Source: VFZS01 sp964353255
GTDB taxonomy: Bacteria > Acidobacteriota > Terriglobia > Bryobacterales > Bryobacteraceae
Assembly: GCA_964353255.1 (NCBI GenBank)
Contig: CAYGVJ010000070.1
Coordinates: 1-28,917, forward strand
Direction of reading: 5' to 3'
Length of the DNA: 28,917 nucleotides
The notes under the pieces were generated by a model. That model searched no databases, was not told where the DNA came from, and saw nothing but the letters and a program-made list of their open reading frames with translations. Shown in pieces: positions 1-9,280 of this stretch; positions within the stretch are counted from its first letter, which is position 1, and every line of letters begins with the position of its first letter. Position numbers and translations under genes: made by a program.

Positions 1-82
1 GCGACCCCCGGCAGGCGCACCCGCCCCCCCAACCTAGCAGCACAGCCAAGTGACACGGGCCTAGACTGTCCCCCAGCGTAGC

Positions 83-349
83 ATGAGACGGGCGGCCCTC
101 ATCGCCGTGCCGCTGATGGTGGTTTCCCTGGCGGCCGCCGAGATCATGCGCCGCATGGGTCTGAAGTCCTGCATCCTGGTCAGCGACGGCTACCACATCT
201 ACCGCGCTAAGAGGATGCTGGAGGCCAGGGGATTGGCGGTGTACGGCTCGCCGCGCCCGGGCGCCGCCCACAGCGACTTGGCCCACTGGTGGCTGTACTT
301 CCGGCAGGCCGTGGGCTACCTGCTGTGGGTGGCGGGGATGGGGGTCTAA
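83..349 (+). pseudogene. 3' remnant of a YdcF-like (DUF218) membrane-associated protein gene
   Basis: The 88 residues end in what looks like the C-terminal half of a DUF218/YdcF domain: the segment ILVSDGYHIYRAKRMLEARGL followed by YGSPRP matches the conserved 'VSdgyHxxRA...G...ygsP' block, and a hydrophobic tail (YLLWVAGMGV) follows as in acidobacterial homologues. The N-terminal half with the glycine-rich first motif is absent, because an in-frame TAG at 62-64 blocks extension upstream. The first 16 residues do not resemble the family. I read this as a truncated 3' fragment. It sits next to the IS110 element, which may have been involved in the truncation. DUF218 proteins are of poorly defined function, with some linked to envelope metabolism. 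Confidence 0.6.
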
Positions 350-458
350 AGGCGGGTGGCCGCTAGAGTTTCGAAAAACGGGAGAGGTAGCCCTGGGCAC
401 TAGCTGGCCAGGGTAGTGTGTCCCGGTCTTTTCGGGGTTTGGGTTGTTCCGAAAATAG

Positions 459-1757
459 CTACTCCCGACTCACCTGGGGCTGGGCCTTTTGCCTGCTGCT
501 GCTACGATATGGGCGGGTGACTTCCGCCAGCATGGGGCCGGTGGAGATGCCGAGCCGGCCCAGGCAGCGGATGTGGTGGCGGATCATGCGAAGACGGCGT
601 GGCTCGTCCCAATTGACGGCCGGCTGTGCTGCATAGGCTTGCCCGGTGGCGAGGACCCGATATACCAGTTGCAACTGGGCGTGCGCAACCGCGATGACCG
701 CCTTTTTGGTTCCGCGCACCGCCAGCCGCCAGAATCTGTCGCGCAACGGCCCTTGCTTGCTGTGTGCCACCGCCCAGGCGCACTGGGTCAGGGTGCTGCG
801 CAGCCAGCGGTTGCCTCGGGTGGTGTGGCCCCGGAAGTCCTTACCCGCGCTGCGCTTGTTTCCGGGGCACACCCCGGCCCACGAACTGAGGTGCTGCGCG
901 GTGGGAAAAACCCTCATGTCCCCTCCGGTCTCGGCCAGGATCACTACCCCGGCATCCCGCTGGACGCCCGGCACGGATTCGATCAGCTCCAACTGCCGAA
1001 CATACCCGTGCTGTTCAATGCGCCGCAGGATCTCCTCGTCCAGGGCGATGACCTGGGACTCCAGACAACGCAACACTTCCAGGCTCATCCGAATCAGCAC
1101 TCGGTGATGCTCGCTCATTCGGTGCCCTTCCAGCGAAGCGGCGATCTGCGGGATTTTCCCCCGCGCCCGCCGTTGCGCGAACTGGGCGATCTGTTTCGGC
1201 GTGGCCTTGTCCTCCAGCAGCGCCTCCAGCATCAGTTGTCCGGACACCCCGAACAGGTTTGACAGCACGCTGCCCAGCTTCACATTGGCATCTTCCAGCA
1301 CTTTGGCAATCCGGTTCTTCTCGCTGGTGGCCATGCCCAGCACTTTCCTCCGTCTCCGCGTCAGGTCCCGTAACTCCCGGATGGCACGCGGGGGAATAAA
1401 GCTGTTGCGCACCATCCCGTGACGAAACAGATGCGCCAGCCACCAACTGTCCTGCTTGTCGGTCTTGTGCCCCTTCCGACCCTTCACATCTTCGGCGTTC
1501 GCCACGTACACTTTCAGGTGCTCTTCCAGCACGTTGAAGATCGGCTTCCAGTAGGAACCGGTGCTCTCCATCAGCACGTGCGTGCATCCGGCTTCCACCA
1601 GCCAATCCCTCATCCGCTCCAAATCGCAGGTGAAGGTTCCAAAGCTCCGGTATTCCACGCGGGGCTCTGCGGATGCCTCCCCCGTCATCAGGCACACCGC
1701 TATCAGGCTCTTGCCCACGTCAATACCTGCACAGCGCTCCAGAATCGCCGCGATCAT
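459..1757 (-). CDS. IS110-family transposase (DEDD/Tnp_20 recombinase)
   Basis: This 432-aa protein is a bridge-RNA-type recombinase of the IS110 family. The N-terminal RuvC-like DEDD domain is visible: D13 in GIDVGKS, E64 in ESTGSYWKP, and D100/D103 in HKTDKQDSWWLA. A central coiled region follows, then the C-terminal Tnp_20 domain with ELIESVPGV at about 257 and the serine motif NKRSAGK with S303, the candidate catalytic serine. An upstream start at 1814 is possible, but the ATG at 1757 has a strong GGGAGGA Shine-Dalgarno site 4 nt away, so I chose it. Length is usual for the family and all key residues are present, so the enzyme appears intact. IS110 elements lack clear terminal inverted repeats, so the element ends could not be fixed. 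Confidence 0.92.
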   Translation of the reverse strand: MIAAILERCAGIDVGKSLIAVCLMTGEASAEPRVEYRSFGTFTCDLERMRDWLVEAGCTHVLMESTGSYWKPIFNVLEEHLKVYVANAEDVKGRKGHKTDKQDSWWLAHLFRHGMVRNSFIPPRAIRELRDLTRRRRKVLGMATSEKNRIAKVLEDANVKLGSVLSNLFGVSGQLMLEALLEDKATPKQIAQFAQRRARGKIPQIAASLEGHRMSEHHRVLIRMSLEVLRCLESQVIALDEEILRRIEQHGYVRQLELIESVPGVQRDAGVVILAETGGDMRVFPTAQHLSSWAGVCPGNKRSAGKDFRGHTTRGNRWLRSTLTQCAWAVAHSKQGPLRDRFWRLAVRGTKKAVIAVAHAQLQLVYRVLATGQAYAAQPAVNWDEPRRLRMIRHHIRCLGRLGISTGPMLAEVTRPYRSSSRQKAQPQVSRE

Positions 1758-2281
1758 CTCTTCCTCCCTTTCCGCCGGAGAGGACCTGACGGATGGCTTT
1801 AGACCTTGTTCCACGGGCGGCGTGCCGCACCAATCGGGGGTTCCTCCACGTCAGATCTGCCAGTTTTGTTTACGGGGAGTCGCCTCCACCAATAGCCAAT
1901 GGGACAGCCCCTCCGGCAGTTTCGATCTTACATCGGGCTCAAGGGTCGGTTGAGCGCATTTTCATCATCGGGGGTGACTGGGAAAACGGCCATGAGCGTT
2001 TCGTTTCGTAATTTTTTCCCAACGCGTAGGCTGGAAAGGGGTTAGCGGCGGGTGTTGTTTGGGTATCCGGGGCGGGGGCTGGCCGGTGCGGCGGATGGTG
2101 TTCTCGTAGCGGGAGGTCGCTGCCGTTGAGGTCGAGCTGGCGTTGGGAGGGCACGGCTATGCTGCCCCATCGTAAGGGGTGGATGGCCGGAAAGAGGGCG
2201 TTGGCCGCGGGAATGGATTGGAAAGACGGGAGATAGAAGGCAGGGAACGTGGCGAATGAGGGGGCGGCTGAGGGCTACAAG
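1758..2281 (-). mobile_element. Non-coding 5' flank of the IS110 transposase; possible element end and bridge RNA, then unassigned spacer
   Basis: No credible gene lies in these 524 bases between the IS110 transposase start and the end of the BREX-like operon. In characterised IS110-group elements (for example IS621) the longer non-coding end lies 5' of the transposase and encodes the structured bridge RNA that pairs with donor and target DNA. The stretch from about 1758 to about 2030 on the minus strand is the natural place for it here. That assignment rests on position only; I did not confirm a fold or guide loops. The remainder, about 2030-2281, is G-rich and shows nothing recognisable. 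Confidence 0.35.
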
Positions 2282-5200
2282 TCACTTCTCGATCTTCAGA
2301 TACACCTCCGGTTCCCATTGGCCGGTGAGGTAAGCCCTGAACTCGCTGACCACTCGATCGATGTCGCTCTCCTCCCACACGGTGTCGGTTTGAGGGGTGA
2401 AATTGCCGAGGCGAACCGGCTTTACCTTCTTCTTGCCCAGGGCAGCCTTGAGCAGCTTGGCGAGGGCTTTCCGTCTACCGGAGGGAGTCTGGAGCAGTAC
2501 CTGAGTTAACTCGCTGGTGCTCGCCGCTTCGATCACCTCGGTCAGTTCCTTGGGCGGCGACTTGAGCGCCTTCAACTGCTCCATGACCCCGCGGGAGCAT
2601 AGGAACCCAGCGAATCCATCGAGGGCGACGCGGGCCGCCGCGCCAATCTGGGTCTGGGCGCCCAGCCGGGCGTCGCACTCCCGGCAAAGCCGCCGGAGCG
2701 TCAGGTCCTCGCCTGTGAGGTCCCTCAGCTTGGCATCCACAGCCAGCTCTTTCTCTGCCTTGTCGCGATCTTCGGGAGCCTTCCGCAACCTGGGCGGCAC
2801 GGCGGCCAAAGCGCGCCGGCAGAAGTCCAGCAGGCGGTCCGCCTCAGGCAGGTCCGGTGCGAAGTCGGCCAGCACTCGCAGCTCCGCGCTGCGCCCGACG
2901 TTTTGGGAGACCTCTTCCAGTTGCCCCTGAACCGAGTCGAGCCGCACTAGCTCGTTCAAGAACGCCTCTTTGTATAAGCCCTCCAATGTTGAGAACCGTG
3001 GCGTGAGCCTGGTGTTCATGGTGTCGGGGTTCAGGATCAGCACCTGGAGGTTCTCCAGTTCTCTGAGCACGTCGTCCTGGGCCTGTTTGAGCTCGGAGAA
3101 TGCCGGTTCGTCAGGCAGGGGCGCGGAAGCCATTCTCGCCGCCCGGATGAGCAGCAGGCTAGTTCTCTCGAAGGACTGCCGCAGCTCGCGGAAAGCGCGG
3201 CAGTTGTCCCTGAAGCGAACGAGATGGTCGGCAGTCAGGTCCTCTGCCTGGGCCGCGCCGGAAGCACGGAGGACCGCGCGGCGAAGCGCATCGAAAGCCT
3301 CCTGCTGCTGGTACTGGCCTGACGGCTCTTCCTCAGCGAACACCAGCCAGTACAGCAGAAGCTCGTCAAATGGGGACTTCTCAGGCCGCCCCAGAGTCGA
3401 GAACAGCCCGCGCACTTCCAGGTCGAGCCGCTCCAGGTCCGTGCGGGCGGGCCACTTCTCCTGCCACCACGACCTCAGCGCGTCGTCCGCGTTCGCCTGA
3501 TCCCACTTGGGGCCGAGAAAACCCTCGGACTTGCCGGTGAGAACTTCAAGGTACGGGGCGAAGGTCTCCCAGTCGTCGAGCGGGCGGGGCAGTTCGACCC
3601 GTTGGAAACTGCGCAGCACGTCCGGTTTGAAGTCGATGCCGACGATGGTGGATCTGTCGATCCAGCCGCCACTGCGCAAACTGATGCGAATCACTCCCTG
3701 CTGAGCCAGGCAGAGAAGATAGATGTCCACCATCCGGCGCGTCAACCCAGGAGATTCCGCGCCGTCCGTGACGTTGTGCCCGGTGAACCAGTTGTAGACG
3801 GTTTTCACATCCAGCCCGGCGCCGTGGGCTTCGATCCTGCGGCGGATGGCCTGGTAGAACTCGCACCCGCCGGGGTCCAAGCGCTTGGGCGCTTCGGGGC
3901 GCACCAGTCCGAGCGGTCCGGAGAAATTCTCCACCGCGCTCCACAGCAGGTCGCCCTCGCTCACCGCCGCGCCATGCCTGACCAGCCCGTTGATGAGCTT
4001 GACCGCGCCGGAAGTGTCGAACTTCCGCGGCCCGAAGTCGATCCCGCGGGAACGGTAGCAGGTGTCCATGGCCTCAGAGGCCATGGTGGCAATGGCACCC
4101 TCGACGCCGCCCACGAAGGAGATGGTGACTGAGGTACGGCTGGTCTTGGCGATGCCGCGTCCATAGATCCCCTGCAAGACGGTGAAGGCCCGGTGAGCCT
4201 CGCGCTTGAACTCCCGCGAGCCCTCTTTGCCGTAAGTGGTGCCTCTGTGGTCTTCGGAGACCTTCAAGTGCGCCAGGACCCCGGCCAGAGTGGCCCGCTC
4301 GTCGTCCTTGAGATCCGCCGGGACCCACACGACAATACGCGGGTCAGCGGGCCGGTCCTTCTTGAGCCACTTGTCCACCTCTGCTTCCTTGATGGGGCGG
4401 CGCGCGATGATGAGGAGGAAGTCGTCTTCGTTGCCGTGGGTATCCACTTCCAGCGAAGTGGCTTTGCCGGTCAAGGTTTCCACCGAGGTCACCCGGCCGC
4501 TTCGCTCCTGGCCATGCCAGCGCTCGAAGCGGAAGGGGACCAGGCGCTGCTCGTCCTCCAGGACAAAACCGCTGAAGGGGGACGGGCACTCCGGGTCCGA
4601 AAACGCCATCAGCCGGTCTAGCATGAGGTTGAGCAATTGCGGGTCCGCTTTCAGTCTATCGGCGGCCTGATTGACCAGGTCGTCGTACTGGCTGGTTTCT
4701 TTGGGAGTGAACTCGTAGCGGCCTTGCTGGAACCGGATCTGGTTGCGGAGCTTCCGGCGCATCTCTTCGAGGATCGTTTCGTAGTGGTTGAGCTGGGCTT
4801 CCAGCTCGTCCTCGCCGGGCTTGAGATCGGAGACCGCATCCAGAATCTGCTCCTTGGTCAGGCCGGCCACGCCCGAGATGTGGTAGAGGAACAGGGTGTT
4901 GAGGATGCGCTCGGCGCGGATCCGGTTCTGGGGGCGGGCGAGTTGGCCGTCGGTGATGCGCTTCAGGGTGGCTTGCGCCGCCTCGAGCGCCGCCACCTCG
5001 CTGCCGAACTGGCTGCGTATGCTCACCGTGCCCGTGCCGACGGTGGAGGGCGTCTCTTTGTAGGACATGAGGTCGTCGAAGACGCACCAGAGGGGTACCA
5101 GGTCCTTGGATTTGTGCTCCGCGGCGATTTGCAGCGCGCGGTGCAGGAAGCTGATAGTCGAGCGGGTACCGGTCAACTGCTTGGAGATGTTGCGGATCAC

Positions 5201-6415
5201 CTGGAGCGCATCGGGCGGGAAGGGGAAGGCCGCCTCGAACTCCTCTGCGGTCGCCTCTTTCACCCACGGGATGAGGTGCCGGTAGCCATCGAAGTAGACC
5301 TTCACGGCGTCCCGGTCCTTGATGGCGCGGGTGCGTTGCACCACGATGTCCCGGAACCGCTCCGCCTTGTGTTCCAGGGTCTCCTGCCGCAACCGGTCAG
5401 GGGCGATGATCTTCTTTGGGTCGGTGTGCGCCGCCTGAGCGGCCACGAGGGTCCAGATGGGCAGAGCCTGCGCCTGAGCTAGCGTGCTGGAAAGCGTCAG
5501 CAGACAATCTTCGTCATCGGCGTTGGACTGGACCGCCCGGCGGAGGTACTCCGACATCTCGTCGATGGCGACGAAGATCCCCTGGTAGCCCGCCTCGAGC
5601 ACGTCTTGCACCATGCGCGAGAGCCGCTCCCCACGCTCCGTGGGGACCCGAGGCATCAGGTTCTTGTGCCGGTAGAAGGCCATCAGCAGGCGGCCGGCGT
5701 CTTTTTGCGACTCCGGCCTCTTGAGCGCTTGGATCAACTCGTCATACTCGTAGGCGGGAAGCCCGCGCATCAGGCGCTTGTCGGCCAGGAAGACGCGCAA
5801 CTCGTCCCGGAAGGTTTTCTGGTGTTCCCTGAGGAACAGCCCAGCCAGTTGCTCTTCGGGGTAGATGGCCAGCGGCTTGCCTTCCCGCAGCGCAAAGGTT
5901 TTCTGAGCCTCCTCGAGAATGAAGTCTTCCAGCCTCAGTTGCTGGCCGCCGCCGACGCCTTCCAGGCTGAACACAATGGGAAAGATCTTCTTCGGCTCGA
6001 CGTGCTTGCGCCAGACGGTGTCGAGCCGGTCGCCCGGACCGGCTTTGCCTTCCTCATCCTCGCGCTGCTTGAGGCGTTCCCAGGCGGCAGGTCCACCGAC
6101 CGCCAGGATGGCCGCCACGGCCAGCAAGTGCGACTTACCCACGCCGAACTCGGCCTGCAACCAATACCCCTGGCCGGCGCCGTCGGCCACCTTCTCTAGG
6201 ATGAGGTGCAGGTATCTCCGCACCGGGCCGATCAGGAACTCGTCCAGGGTTTCCAGGCGCACGCAGTTGTTCTTCTTCGACTCCAGCCGCTGGTCCTCAC
6301 TGTCGCCTCCCCAGACGTGCTGGGTGAGCGAGTAGACGCTCTGCACGCGCTTGGGAATCTCCAGGATGGCGGAAAGTGGTTTGCGCTGGGCAAAGCCGGT
6401 GAAATCGAGAGTCAT
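2282..6415 (-). CDS. BREX-like P-loop ATPase, BrxC/PglY-like (DUF6079-type), 1377 aa
   Basis: Very large ATPase that closes the operon. A Walker A motif (AEFGVGKSHLL) lies at about residues 88-98 and a Walker B with following acidic residues (IFVAIDEMSEYL) at about 280-291, followed by a long helical region with many charged segments. Size, N-terminal position of the P-loop and the partner genes (pglZ, brxL, DNA methyltransferase) fit the BrxC/PglY/DUF6079 class, the large ATPase found in all BREX systems. In BREX it is needed for defence and host methylation and probably couples ATP hydrolysis to assembly of the methyltransferase/PglZ complex. The start codon overlaps the methyltransferase stop as ATGA, behind a strong GGAGGAGGAGGG Shine-Dalgarno site. 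The reading frame is intact. Family placement is from recalled architecture; BrxC versus DUF6079 needs a profile search. Confidence 0.8.
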   Translation of the reverse strand: MTLDFTGFAQRKPLSAILEIPKRVQSVYSLTQHVWGGDSEDQRLESKKNNCVRLETLDEFLIGPVRRYLHLILEKVADGAGQGYWLQAEFGVGKSHLLAVAAILAVGGPAAWERLKQREDEEGKAGPGDRLDTVWRKHVEPKKIFPIVFSLEGVGGGQQLRLEDFILEEAQKTFALREGKPLAIYPEEQLAGLFLREHQKTFRDELRVFLADKRLMRGLPAYEYDELIQALKRPESQKDAGRLLMAFYRHKNLMPRVPTERGERLSRMVQDVLEAGYQGIFVAIDEMSEYLRRAVQSNADDEDCLLTLSSTLAQAQALPIWTLVAAQAAHTDPKKIIAPDRLRQETLEHKAERFRDIVVQRTRAIKDRDAVKVYFDGYRHLIPWVKEATAEEFEAAFPFPPDALQVIRNISKQLTGTRSTISFLHRALQIAAEHKSKDLVPLWCVFDDLMSYKETPSTVGTGTVSIRSQFGSEVAALEAAQATLKRITDGQLARPQNRIRAERILNTLFLYHISGVAGLTKEQILDAVSDLKPGEDELEAQLNHYETILEEMRRKLRNQIRFQQGRYEFTPKETSQYDDLVNQAADRLKADPQLLNLMLDRLMAFSDPECPSPFSGFVLEDEQRLVPFRFERWHGQERSGRVTSVETLTGKATSLEVDTHGNEDDFLLIIARRPIKEAEVDKWLKKDRPADPRIVVWVPADLKDDERATLAGVLAHLKVSEDHRGTTYGKEGSREFKREAHRAFTVLQGIYGRGIAKTSRTSVTISFVGGVEGAIATMASEAMDTCYRSRGIDFGPRKFDTSGAVKLINGLVRHGAAVSEGDLLWSAVENFSGPLGLVRPEAPKRLDPGGCEFYQAIRRRIEAHGAGLDVKTVYNWFTGHNVTDGAESPGLTRRMVDIYLLCLAQQGVIRISLRSGGWIDRSTIVGIDFKPDVLRSFQRVELPRPLDDWETFAPYLEVLTGKSEGFLGPKWDQANADDALRSWWQEKWPARTDLERLDLEVRGLFSTLGRPEKSPFDELLLYWLVFAEEEPSGQYQQQEAFDALRRAVLRASGAAQAEDLTADHLVRFRDNCRAFRELRQSFERTSLLLIRAARMASAPLPDEPAFSELKQAQDDVLRELENLQVLILNPDTMNTRLTPRFSTLEGLYKEAFLNELVRLDSVQGQLEEVSQNVGRSAELRVLADFAPDLPEADRLLDFCRRALAAVPPRLRKAPEDRDKAEKELAVDAKLRDLTGEDLTLRRLCRECDARLGAQTQIGAAARVALDGFAGFLCSRGVMEQLKALKSPPKELTEVIEAASTSELTQVLLQTPSGRRKALAKLLKAALGKKKVKPVRLGNFTPQTDTVWEESDIDRVVSEFRAYLTGQWEPEVYLKIEK

Positions 6416-9165
6416 CCCTCCTCCTCCGTGGCTTCGTCTTCCTCGTCTGCCGCCACAGCGCGCGATGTCTTGCGCTTGCAGGTTTGGTAGTACTCCTCGG
6501 CATCGTCGTGTGCGTCCGCGCTCAAAGCGTGCATCTGTCCGGCCAGGCCGCCTCGCTCGAAGAGCAGCACGCCCTCATCGGCCAGGCTGAAGACCGAGCA
6601 GTGCTTCAGCCAGGCGACGAGCGTCTTGGCGTCGGGGATGCGCTCCTTCGGGAGGTCGCCCTCGCCCCGGAGGAAAGCCGCGAATTGCCGGATGCGGCGC
6701 CCCAGGCCGGTCTGGCGTGAGCGCTGGAGGCCTTCGGCTTGCACCGGGTTCGGCGGCTTGTAAAGCCACTTGTCGCCCTCCCGGAACCGAACCAGGTACT
6801 CTTCCATAAACTCGGCCAGGTTGCGCCGGGGTATCTGGCCGGCAGCGCGGCCTTTCAAGAACCGGGTCAGGTAGAAGAACAGGCAATCGTAGAACTCGAT
6901 GCCTTTCATGCGCCCACCGAGAGTGAAGTTCCGGGCCAATGTCGGATCGTCGATGAGGCGCGTCTTGACGAACCGTTCCACCTCGCCTTCGCCGGCCTCC
7001 GGGCCGGCCAGTTCCGGAACCTTGAGGGCGATGTGGGCGGCGAACTCGGCCGGCACCCCGATCGAGCGCAAGCGGGCGAAGCGCTCCAGCGCGGCGCCGG
7101 CCTCCTCTTCGTTGCGGAGATCGCTTTGGGAGAGGCTCTCGAATTCCTCCTTCAGGAACCAGCGACCCGACTCGGGGCGAAAGGCGACCTCGGCTAGGAT
7201 ATCGTCGAAGCGGTGTTCGGCCATCTGTCCGCGTGCGAGCAAGCGTTTGAGCATGATGTCCCAGAGTTTGTCCCGCGTCTGGCCGCCGGTCTTCGAGAGG
7301 GTTTCGAGGATGATCTCGCGGACGCGGTTGGAGACGAGCTCGGCTTCGGGGGGCGCGCCGTTGGGACGGGTTTCGCCGGGGCGCGGTTTGCGGCAGTTGA
7401 GGACGAGGTCGGACTTGACGACCTTTTCCGCGAACAACTGGTTAAGGCTCTTCTGCTTTGGATCCAGTACCGTGACAGTGTGGATCTCGAAGCCGGTGTC
7501 CAGGAGCATGTCCTGGACGCGGGTCCAGGTGCCGGGATCGGTGTCGTGGTAGCAGAGCGAGAGCCAGCGGCCGGGTTTGAGGGCCGCGAAGCACTTGGCC
7601 AGCACGGCGCGCAGGTCGCGGTCCCAGTCGTCGATGGTCTTGCTGCGGAAGGGGTTGACCACAATCTCGTCTTTCAGCCAGTCACCGCTGAAGCCGAGCC
7701 ACGCCTCCCAGACGAAATTCAACTCGCCGTACTGGATTTTGTCCACATATCCTGGGTCTGTAAAGACGTAATCAATCGAGTCCGCCGGGGCAAAGACAGC
7801 CCTCGTGTCACTATTGGCTACCAGAGAAGAACAACTGGAGGTCGCACTGCGGAGAGCCTCTTGAGCTCTGCGAACCACCTCGTGCTTTTTCTCAAGCTGA
7901 GGGGCGATGTTGACCTCCGTGCCCAGTTGCGGAACGTAGTACGTTCCGGCCATGATACGGTTCTGAACAGACCAATGTCCAGGGACGTACCGATTCATCC
8001 GGCTAACGCCAAGCACCATTCCCATTAAAGCGAGCCGAAGCCCGTCCGGGGATTGGGCATAGCCCATACCAGAGATCGACGCCGCCAGGGCCCAGAGGTT
8101 GCGCTTGGTGTAGAGGTCGGCGATCTTACGAAAGTTGCGCCCCGGACGCCACTCCATACCCCAGGGCCTGGAGTCGTCCTCCACGTCCATCATCTTGCGG
8201 TCCGGATACCAGTGGGGGATGTGGGCTTGCTCGATGTGGGCGATCTTGGCCAGGTCGTAGTCGTGGAAGAAGCGACCCTTGCGGGTGCGCTGGTCCTCGG
8301 CGTGGCTGCGCTGGTCCCGCGCGGGTTTGCAGCCGCCCAGGCACTTGTAGCTCACCAGCACGGGGACCGAGCCGAACCTTCTGGAGCGGGTCGAGATCAG
8401 GCAGTCGCGGTGCGCCTCCCCGTGGCGCCTGGCCACGCAGTGAGGGCAGTAGCGGCCTTTCTTGGGGGCGGTGAACTCCTGGCAGTCGTAGAGGGGCACG
8501 ATCTCCGCACAGGCGGGGCACTGGAAGCGCTCCGAGTAAACGATGTACTCGGTCGTTGCCGGGCCGCCGCAGCGGTCGCACCGGGTTTCGTACAGCCAGT
8601 CCAGCTCCTGCTTGAGGTTGCGAATGTCTTGTCCCGTGGTCTTCCTGAGCTTCCTGCGCAGCTCCTCCGGGTACTCCTCGGTCATCATCCGCTCATAGGC
8701 CTCTTTGAGTTGCTCGGGATCGACCGGATGCGTGTAGCAGTGTGAAATGAACGCCGCCGCCGGCGAGGCGTCGATCAAAACGCACGGGCGGTCCTCCATC
8801 ATCGCTGCCACGCCCGTCATGCCCGAGCCGGAGAAGCAGTCGAGCACCAATCCGGTGCCGCGGGGATAATACTTTTCGGGCAGGTAGTGGCGGAGGTACT
8901 CGCGAATGGCCGCCCAGTGCTTCTTGGACCAGTAGGTGTGCATGTCGTAGATGGCCTTGGGCGGGTGGGCCTTGTCCACGACGAGGTCCCGGTCGAAGGC
9001 CGGCACGTCATAGCGATCCGCGGCCGGGTCGTACGGCGTGGAGTGGGCGGCGACGAACTCGGGCAGCTCGGGATTCGGTCCCGGAACGAAGGGTTTGTGG
9101 GGCAGCCGCCTCGGACGGCCCGCGGGCGCCATCGCCAGCGAGTACTGCTTCGGGCCCCTGGACAT
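6412..9165 (-). CDS. BREX-associated DNA methyltransferase with zinc ribbons (PglXI/DUF1156-like), 917 aa
   Basis: Amino-methyltransferase, probably modifying adenine in host DNA as the self-marking enzyme of the operon. Motif I (LVLDCFSGSGMTG) is at about residues 106-118, preceded by IYDMHTYWSKKHW. An insert with paired cysteines follows (CDRC at about 196, CPAC at about 216, CPHC at about 240), forming zinc-ribbon-like elements. Motif IV is at about 470-473, followed by IQYGELNFVWEAWLG. Motif IV reads DPGY rather than the usual DPPY. Order I-insert-IV resembles the methyltransferases of BREX type 3 (PglXI), not the Eco57I-like PglX of type 1. A TTG start at 9189 is possible, but the ATG at 9165 follows a good GAGGTG site. 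The stop overlaps the ATPase start. An acidic tail (EEDEATEEEG) ends the protein. Confidence 0.82.
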   Translation of the reverse strand: MSRGPKQYSLAMAPAGRPRRLPHKPFVPGPNPELPEFVAAHSTPYDPAADRYDVPAFDRDLVVDKAHPPKAIYDMHTYWSKKHWAAIREYLRHYLPEKYYPRGTGLVLDCFSGSGMTGVAAMMEDRPCVLIDASPAAAFISHCYTHPVDPEQLKEAYERMMTEEYPEELRRKLRKTTGQDIRNLKQELDWLYETRCDRCGGPATTEYIVYSERFQCPACAEIVPLYDCQEFTAPKKGRYCPHCVARRHGEAHRDCLISTRSRRFGSVPVLVSYKCLGGCKPARDQRSHAEDQRTRKGRFFHDYDLAKIAHIEQAHIPHWYPDRKMMDVEDDSRPWGMEWRPGRNFRKIADLYTKRNLWALAASISGMGYAQSPDGLRLALMGMVLGVSRMNRYVPGHWSVQNRIMAGTYYVPQLGTEVNIAPQLEKKHEVVRRAQEALRSATSSCSSLVANSDTRAVFAPADSIDYVFTDPGYVDKIQYGELNFVWEAWLGFSGDWLKDEIVVNPFRSKTIDDWDRDLRAVLAKCFAALKPGRWLSLCYHDTDPGTWTRVQDMLLDTGFEIHTVTVLDPKQKSLNQLFAEKVVKSDLVLNCRKPRPGETRPNGAPPEAELVSNRVREIILETLSKTGGQTRDKLWDIMLKRLLARGQMAEHRFDDILAEVAFRPESGRWFLKEEFESLSQSDLRNEEEAGAALERFARLRSIGVPAEFAAHIALKVPELAGPEAGEGEVERFVKTRLIDDPTLARNFTLGGRMKGIEFYDCLFFYLTRFLKGRAAGQIPRRNLAEFMEEYLVRFREGDKWLYKPPNPVQAEGLQRSRQTGLGRRIRQFAAFLRGEGDLPKERIPDAKTLVAWLKHCSVFSLADEGVLLFERGGLAGQMHALSADAHDDAEEYYQTCKRKTSRAVAADEEDEATEEEG

Positions 9166-9255
9166 TTTCACCTCACTCCGCTCTTGCAAACGCCCCCGAA
9201 ATAGGGGAAAATGAAAGCAATCCGCTATGGCGGAGGTGGAAGGTTAATGCCTTCG

Positions 9256-9280
9256 GCCCCCTCCGGGGGCTTTTCCTTTT
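9256..9280 (+). terminator. Possible rho-independent terminator, plus-strand orientation, inside the operon gap
   Basis: GCCCCC (9256-9261), a TCC loop and GGGGGC (9265-9270) form a strong hairpin, followed by TTTTCCTTTT. The T-tract makes it a terminator for plus-strand (antisense) transcription. Read in the operon direction the same hairpin lies just past the DUF3800 stop codon without a U-tract, so it could act there as a processing or pausing element in the 114-bp gap before the methyltransferase gene. Confidence 0.45.

Noticed and set aside
4637..5482. Long plus-strand frames opposite the ATPase, methyltransferase, pglZ and permease genes
   Set aside because: They are antisense shadows of high-G+C coding sequence without domains or ribosome sites.
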